Source: Actinophytocola sp963825445
Lineage (GTDB): Bacteria > Actinomycetota > Actinomycetes > Mycobacteriales > Pseudonocardiaceae
DNA: 64,000 bases
Assembly (NCBI GenBank): GCA_963825445.1
Contig: CAWGTM010000002.1
Location: forward strand, 186,001-250,000
Direction: 5' to 3'
The notes beneath the pieces were generated by a model. It did no database searches. It had not been told where the DNA came from and was given only the letters and a program-made list of their open reading frames with translations. This document shows positions 60,268 to 64,000 of the stretch, piece after piece; the first letter of the stretch is position 1, and each line of letters starts with the position of its first letter. A program made the translations under genes and the position numbers.

Positions 60268-61221
60268 ATGGACGCCGTTATGAACGGAAGGTCTGAACGC
60301 GCGAGCACCCTGCGCACACGGCTAGTGATGGCGGGCGCCTTCATCGGGGCGTTGGCCGTGCTCAGCATGAGCATGCTGTTCTCGTGGCCCGTGTCGGTGA
60401 AGACCGCCGCGTCCACGGCAGCGGACGAAGCGGCGGCGGCTTTCGACTCGCCGAGCGGCACCTGCCTGAACTGGCCGGCCGACAATCCCCGCAACATGCG
60501 CCGAATCTCGTGTGACGAGCCCCACATCTTCGAGGTGGCCAACAACGTCGACATCGGCAAGGACTTCGGCCCGAACACGCCGGCCCCGGACGTCGAGGGC
60601 TGGCAGCAGATCGTCACCGAGCAGTGCACCCCCGTCGTAGCGGAGTATCTGGGCGGCAAGCTGGACCCGGCCGGCAAGTACACGGCCGGCGCGCTGAAAC
60701 CCACGGCCGACCAGTGGCGCGGCGGCGACCGCAAGCTGCGCTGTGGGCTGCAGCGGGTCACCCCGTCCGGTGAGCGGCTGCTGCCCACCACCGGAGCGGC
60801 AGCCGACCAGGACCAGTCGAACGTCCACGAGCCGGGCACCTGCTTCGCCCTGGTCGAGGGCCAGGTCGGCGACCCGATCGACTGCACGGAGAAGCACTCC
60901 TTCGAGGTCGTTGGTTACATAGACCTGGCGGAGGCGCTCGGTGCGGACTACCAGTCGGAACAGGTGCAGACGGAAAAGCTGATCGACCTGTGCCTGCCGG
61001 TGGCGAACGAGTTCACGGGGGCGAAGAACCTGACGGAGATGGGTCTGTCGCTGTACGCGGACACGCTGCGCCCGGAGAGCTGGGATGCCGGTTCCTTCCG
61101 GGTGAACTGCAAGGTCGGTTCCCTGGAGGCCGACGGCGTGACGCTGAGGCCCATCCAGGGCAGCGTGAAGGGGGAAGCGGAACCGGAGACCCCGCCGCCG
61201 TCAACCACGCCCAGCGGGTGA
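60268..61221 (+). CDS. Septum formation family membrane protein (Rv3835-like)
   Basis: This protein of about 317 residues has one N-terminal membrane helix (about 18-42) and an extracytoplasmic part with two repeated units. Each unit carries conserved Cys residues (GTCLNWP...RISCDEPHIFEV and GTCFALV...IDCTEKHSFEV), probably in disulfides. It matches the septum-formation domain family of actinobacteria. The start is ATG 60268 or 60280. It is upstream of the metallopeptidase gene, as in the mycobacterial order. Confidence 0.83.
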   Translation: MDAVMNGRSERASTLRTRLVMAGAFIGALAVLSMSMLFSWPVSVKTAASTAADEAAAAFDSPSGTCLNWPADNPRNMRRISCDEPHIFEVANNVDIGKDFGPNTPAPDVEGWQQIVTEQCTPVVAEYLGGKLDPAGKYTAGALKPTADQWRGGDRKLRCGLQRVTPSGERLLPTTGAAADQDQSNVHEPGTCFALVEGQVGDPIDCTEKHSFEVVGYIDLAEALGADYQSEQVQTEKLIDLCLPVANEFTGAKNLTEMGLSLYADTLRPESWDAGSFRVNCKVGSLEADGVTLRPIQGSVKGEAEPETPPPSTTPSG

Positions 61222-61229
61222 GCGTGAGC

Positions 61230-61568
61230 ATGAGCCGCCAGCGCTTCGAGGAGCTGGTGGGCGACGCACTGGACCTGATCCCCAAAGATTTCGCGAAGGC
61301 CATGGACAACGTGGTCATCCTGGTGGAGGACAGAGATCCGGAGCACCCCTCGCTGTTGGGCCTGTACCACGGCGTAGCCCTGACCGAGCGAACAACGAAC
61401 TACGGCGGCGTTCTACCGGACCGGATCTTCATCTACCGAGAAGCAATCCTCGACATCTGCCACGACGAGGAAGACGTGGTGGAGGAGGTAGCCATCACGG
61501 TGGTCCACGAAATAGCCCACCACTTCGGCATAGACGACGCCCGCCTACACGAACTGGGCTGGGGCTGA
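61230..61568 (+). CDS. Zincin-like metallopeptidase (Rv3836-like)
   Basis: This 112-residue minimal metallopeptidase has HEIAHHFG with His93, Glu94 and His97, and a following Asp-Asp that may complete the site. Single-domain proteins of this family are conserved beside septum-formation genes in actinobacteria; substrates are unknown. The ATG at 61230 was chosen; GTG 61224 is also possible. Confidence 0.85.
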   Translation: MSRQRFEELVGDALDLIPKDFAKAMDNVVILVEDRDPEHPSLLGLYHGVALTERTTNYGGVLPDRIFIYREAILDICHDEEDVVEEVAITVVHEIAHHFGIDDARLHELGWG

Positions 61569-62029
61569 GCCCGGCGCGACTTCCGGCACACGGAGCGGGC
61601 GAATGGGATGGCCCGCCCCGCGACCAGAGGGCAACCCGTGCGGCCGCAACCACAGCGCGGCTCCCGGGAATGGGTGACCATTGCGTGCGCGGGGTTCGGC
61701 GGCGGACACGGGTGGGCGGGCGCCGCCCCGCGCGGCGGGCCCGAGTGTCGGTAGCGCGCTGGCGTGGGAACCGCGAACTCGCGTGCGAGAAGTGCGCACA
61801 CGCGTGCCCCTGGTGGGGACATGCGGTCGAGACTGAGGACACGCGGTCGAGACATGGGGACATGCGGCCGGATGGCAAAACCGCCCGCAACCCCAAGGCA
61901 CGGGTTCCCGGCGAGGGTGAACCTCGCGCGGAACGGGTTCGGGGGTGGCGGCGGAGGCTCGCGGGTCAAGGGTTGAGCGAAGCGAAATCGGCGAAGCCGA
62001 CGCGACGAAGGAGCGCCCTGAGGCAGGCG
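61569..62029. other. Gene-free stretch with a short tandem repeat
   Basis: No coding region can be supported here. It contains nearly three copies of a 20-21 bp unit (GGGGACATGCGGTCGAGAC type) at 61815-61875. Reading frames in it are arginine- or proline-rich shadows. Confidence 0.6.
61815..61875. repeat. Short tandem repeat, 20-21 bp unit, about 3 copies
   Basis: Units at 61815, 61835 and 61856 begin GGGGACATGCGG, GAGGACACGCGG and GGGGACATGCGG; the first two continue TCGAGAC. They are non-coding and lie between the metallopeptidase gene and the transposase remnant. Confidence 0.7.
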
Positions 62030-62973
62030 GATGATGCTGCCTTGGATGGTCGGCAGTGGAGCCGGTGTGGTGTTTCCAGCCGTCCCGGCGGGCCAGGAGC
62101 GGAGAGAGCCGGGTCCAGCCGTGCGCGTGAGCAGAGCCGTAGCGGTTGGTGGCGGTGACGGTCGTGGTCTCGGGTTCGGGATGAGTGGCTGGGTCAGGCA
62201 GTTTGAACTCCGGTCCGTGTTTGCGGGGTCGCCCAACGTCCCTGCCGGGGGTGCCGTCCCGGCGAGATGGTGGTGGCGGCGGGAACCGGAACGTGCGATC
62301 CGACCGCAACCGCCCCAGCACCTCGACCTGCTGGTCGGTGAGGAGATGAGCGAGTCGGGGCAGGTCATACCCGGCGTCACACACCACCAGCACAGGCGGA
62401 TCACCCTCCCGCCAGTGCCCGGCCCGCGTCAGTCGTTCGAGCACGTCCCGGACCTGCCCGGCGGTCACCACCGTCGCATCATCACCCGGACGCAGTCGCT
62501 GGGCATCCAGCAACGCCGTCCACGATGTGCGACCCGGTTCCAGCGCGGCGACGAACGAGTAAGGCCAGCCAGGGATCATCTGCGCCTGGCCTTTGCCGCG
62601 GGCGGACATGACAGTAGGAGCGGTCCGGGCTGGTCGGAGCATCGGGCCGCAACCACGCGGACACGTCGACCGCGAGAACGATCCGGCCCTGCCGGTCGCG
62701 GGGTAGCGCCTGAGAGGCGGTGACCGTGCGGAGCCTGCCGATGTCCACCCGTCCCTGGCCCAGGCCGTCATACAAAGCGCCGTGACCACGCCGATGCACC
62801 GCGGCCAGGGACAACTCCACCAACGACCAGACCGGCCCATCAGCACACAACACCGAGTCACACACCTCGAACAACGCATCCGCCCGGGCGGTCAGACACC
62901 GGTAAAATTCCCGCCGGAACCCGTCAAGGTCCCCGCTCACACCAGCCACGCCGGTGTCGTGCACACTGATCAT
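62030..62973 (-). pseudogene. DDE transposase remnant (IS701-like), frameshifted and 3'-truncated
   Basis: The start codon 62973 begins MISVHDTGVAG. It encodes 'VLAVDVSAWLRPDAPTSPDR' (first catalytic Asp), then shifts near 62610, where TA appears to be missing after CATGTC. The second frame carries GKGQAQMIPGWPYSFVAALE and 'LVVCDAGYDLPRLAHLL' (second Asp). The last part, with the catalytic Glu, is gone after about 62030. It is inactive. Confidence 0.82.
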
Positions 62974-62974
62974 C

Positions 62975-63031
62975 GAAGCCCTTGGTGAGATCGTCCTTCT
63001 GTCGCAAGAGGAATGATCAACCAAGGGCTTC
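62975..63031. repeat. Inverted repeat at the transposase start
   Basis: GAAGCCCTTGGT (62975-62986) pairs with ACCAAGGGCTTC (63020-63031), extended by GATC on each side with one gap. It lies just upstream of the transposase ATG and may be an element end or a translational hairpin. Confidence 0.55.
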
Positions 63032-63080
63032 AGCGAGGGGCCGCCCGTACAATCCGCCGCCACCCCCGAACCCACCGGTG

Positions 63081-63410
63081 ACCAGCGACAACACCCAGAG
63101 GGAAACACCCGGCCAGAGACAACACGCGAGCGCAACCCCGTCCAGAGACTCGGGCGAGCGCCCGCCCTGACCAGGGACAGCGCGGGCACCCGACCAGAGA
63201 CGCCAGGCGAGCCCGACCTCCGCACCCAGAGACCCCGCAGGCGAGACATCCCGGCCAGAGACCCCGGGCGGACGCGGCCTCCGCACCCAGGGACCCCGAG
63301 CGGGCGCGACCTCTGCCCCGGAGACCTCGGCGAGCGCGACCTCCGCACCCAGGACCCGGGCGGGCGTGATCTCCGCACCCGAGACTTCCCGCAGGCGGGA
63401 GAGCCGAGAG
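63081..63410. repeat. Degenerate tandem repeat, unit about 29-33 bp, ten or more copies
   Basis: Units begin CCAGAGAC or CCAGGGAC and continue CCCGGGCGAGCGCGACCTC and CGCAC in the best copies. Copies differ at many positions and in length. The frames through it are Arg/Pro-rich and no gene is supported. It lies between the transposase remnant and the partial gene at 63461. Confidence 0.75.
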
Positions 63411-63460
63411 CCGGTCGGGCTGTCACCGTCGACCGGGTCGCGGGGTATGGGCGGCAGTTG

Positions 63461-64000
63461 TCAGCGCTTCCAGAAGGCTCGTCGGGGGGTTTTCGTGGTT
63501 AGGGACTCCAGGGTCTTGAGGGTCTTTTGCCAGCGGATTTCTACCTCTGTGGGGTCTGAGGTCTGCTGGGAGAGTTCTGCCGCGAGTGCGGTCAGGGATG
63601 GCAGGGCGCGGTCGCCGGTTTGTTGCCATGCCTGGAGGTAGACGCGGATCTGTTCTGCCAGAGCGGTGAGCAGGCCGGCACGGATCCAGATGTCCTGGGT
63701 GGCGTTCGTCCGCAGTTGCTGGAGCTGGTCGGTGGCGAACTTCGTCGGGCTGGGGGCGTCGCCTGTTGGTGGGGTCGTGGTCGGGTACGGCGTGTGCGGC
63801 GGTGCGCCCGGAGCGGGCGGGACCGCTGGCCAACCGCCTGGCTGACCACCCTGGTGACCCGGCAGGCCGCCCTGCAGACCGCCGCCGCCGTAGCCGCCCT
63901 GGGCGTAGCTCTCGCCGGAGCCGTAGCCCGCCTGCATGTAGTTGGCGCTGCTGTCGAAGCTGGCCGCCGCGCCGAAGGCCGGCATCGCGCGGCCTGCTCG
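63461..64000 (-). CDS. Protein with Gly/Tyr/Gln-rich N-terminus (partial)
   Basis: The last 180 codons are visible. An ATG at 63985 could start it, but the frame remains open to the window edge, so it is treated as partial. A low-complexity arm (GYGSGESYAQGGYGGGG, then Pro-rich) is followed by a helical domain ('FATDQLQQLRTNATQDIWIRA', 'VYLQAWQQTGDRALPSLTAL') ending FWKR. It may be a membrane-linked or scaffold protein cut by the edge. No family is recognised. Confidence 0.6.
   Translation of the reverse strand, partial: RAGRAMPAFGAAASFDSSANYMQAGYGSGESYAQGGYGGGGLQGGLPGHQGGQPGGWPAVPPAPGAPPHTPYPTTTPPTGDAPSPTKFATDQLQQLRTNATQDIWIRAGLLTALAEQIRVYLQAWQQTGDRALPSLTALAAELSQQTSDPTEVEIRWQKTLKTLESLTTKTPRRAFWKR

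Noticed and set aside
63081..63410. CRISPR array
   Set aside because: Units are not identical, vary in length, and have no distinct spacers or cas genes nearby.
1..64000. tRNA or rRNA genes
   Set aside because: No cloverleaf with a GTTCRA-type T-loop or rRNA segment was recognised; a covariance search would be needed to exclude one fully.

Overview
The window is uniformly GC-rich. Its tight gene packing, ATGA/GTGA overlaps, many GTG/TTG starts and leaderless -10 boxes are typical of a high-GC actinobacterium. A DprE1/DprE2, Glf, GlfT1/GlfT2, UbiA (DPPR synthase) and Wzm/Wzt set points to an organism with an arabinogalactan wall. The 'conservon' operon, the PE/PPE-EspG cassette outside a mycobacterial setting, and secreted RCC1 proteins suggest a Pseudonocardiaceae-type actinomycete (Lentzea/Saccharothrix/Actinosynnema-like). 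The family assignment is inference. The order of many genes recalls the M. tuberculosis Rv3779-Rv3836 neighbourhood, rearranged.

Layout. 1-3560: cvnA-B-C-D-like signalling operon (sensor kinase, roadblock, DUF742, GTPase), minus strand and cut by the window edge. 3731-6886: orphan ESX cassette (EspG, PE-like, PPE-like, EspG). 7071-9748: a dienelactone-hydrolase-fold protein lacking its nucleophile, a TauE permease and a polyprenyl diphosphate synthase. 9806-17161: a complete predicted pseudaminic acid pathway (PseG-PseH fusion, PseF, PseB, PseC, PseI), followed by a coiled-coil protein and a sialyltransferase (GT29)-like enzyme; an IS630 relic sits between pseC and pseI. 17295-19954: galactan export and priming (wzm, wzt, glfT1), with wzm interrupted. 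20098-27454: a small protein, a MarR-GNAT fusion, gtrA, dprE1-dprE2, a Phd/VapC toxin-antitoxin pair and the ubiA-PAP2-glf operon. 27508-34508: DNA repair glycosylase, two PQQ-type propellers, an F420-type oxidoreductase, HAD and SixA phosphatases, and a cold-shock protein. 34579-42544: GlfT2 with a methyltransferase, membrane glycosyltransferases, and a second GlfT2-like enzyme. 42694-45880: a large secreted RCC1 protein and an IS982 relic. 46057-55661: envelope polysaccharide genes (two DUF6541 membrane proteins, a PpgS-like GT2 with its DUF2304 partner, a flippase) and a MacB-type ABC exporter. 55869-61568: LhgO, ZIP and EamA transporters, SerS, a septum-formation protein and a metallopeptidase. 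61569-64000: repeat-rich, transposase-derived DNA and one partial gene.

How it fits together. The central 45 kb is mostly envelope chemistry. UbiA, DprE1 and DprE2 make decaprenyl-phosphoryl-arabinose. Glf supplies UDP-galactofuranose to GlfT1 and GlfT2. Wzm-Wzt should export the lipid-linked galactan. PpgS-like, DUF2304 and DUF6541 proteins could add a galactosamine-type decoration. The Pse block would make CMP-pseudaminic acid for a surface glycan.

The least expected features are a family of four nested-hairpin repeats (48 to 165 bp) that each lie directly 3' of a gene, the full pseudaminate pathway with a GT29-like transferase, and a recurrent leaderless start architecture (TANNNT, 6-8 nt, GTG/ATG) that resets many start codons. 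In two cases the -10 box contains the stop codon of the preceding gene. Several single-base indels (wzm, one PQQ protein, all three transposase relics) mean that sequencing error and real decay must be told apart.
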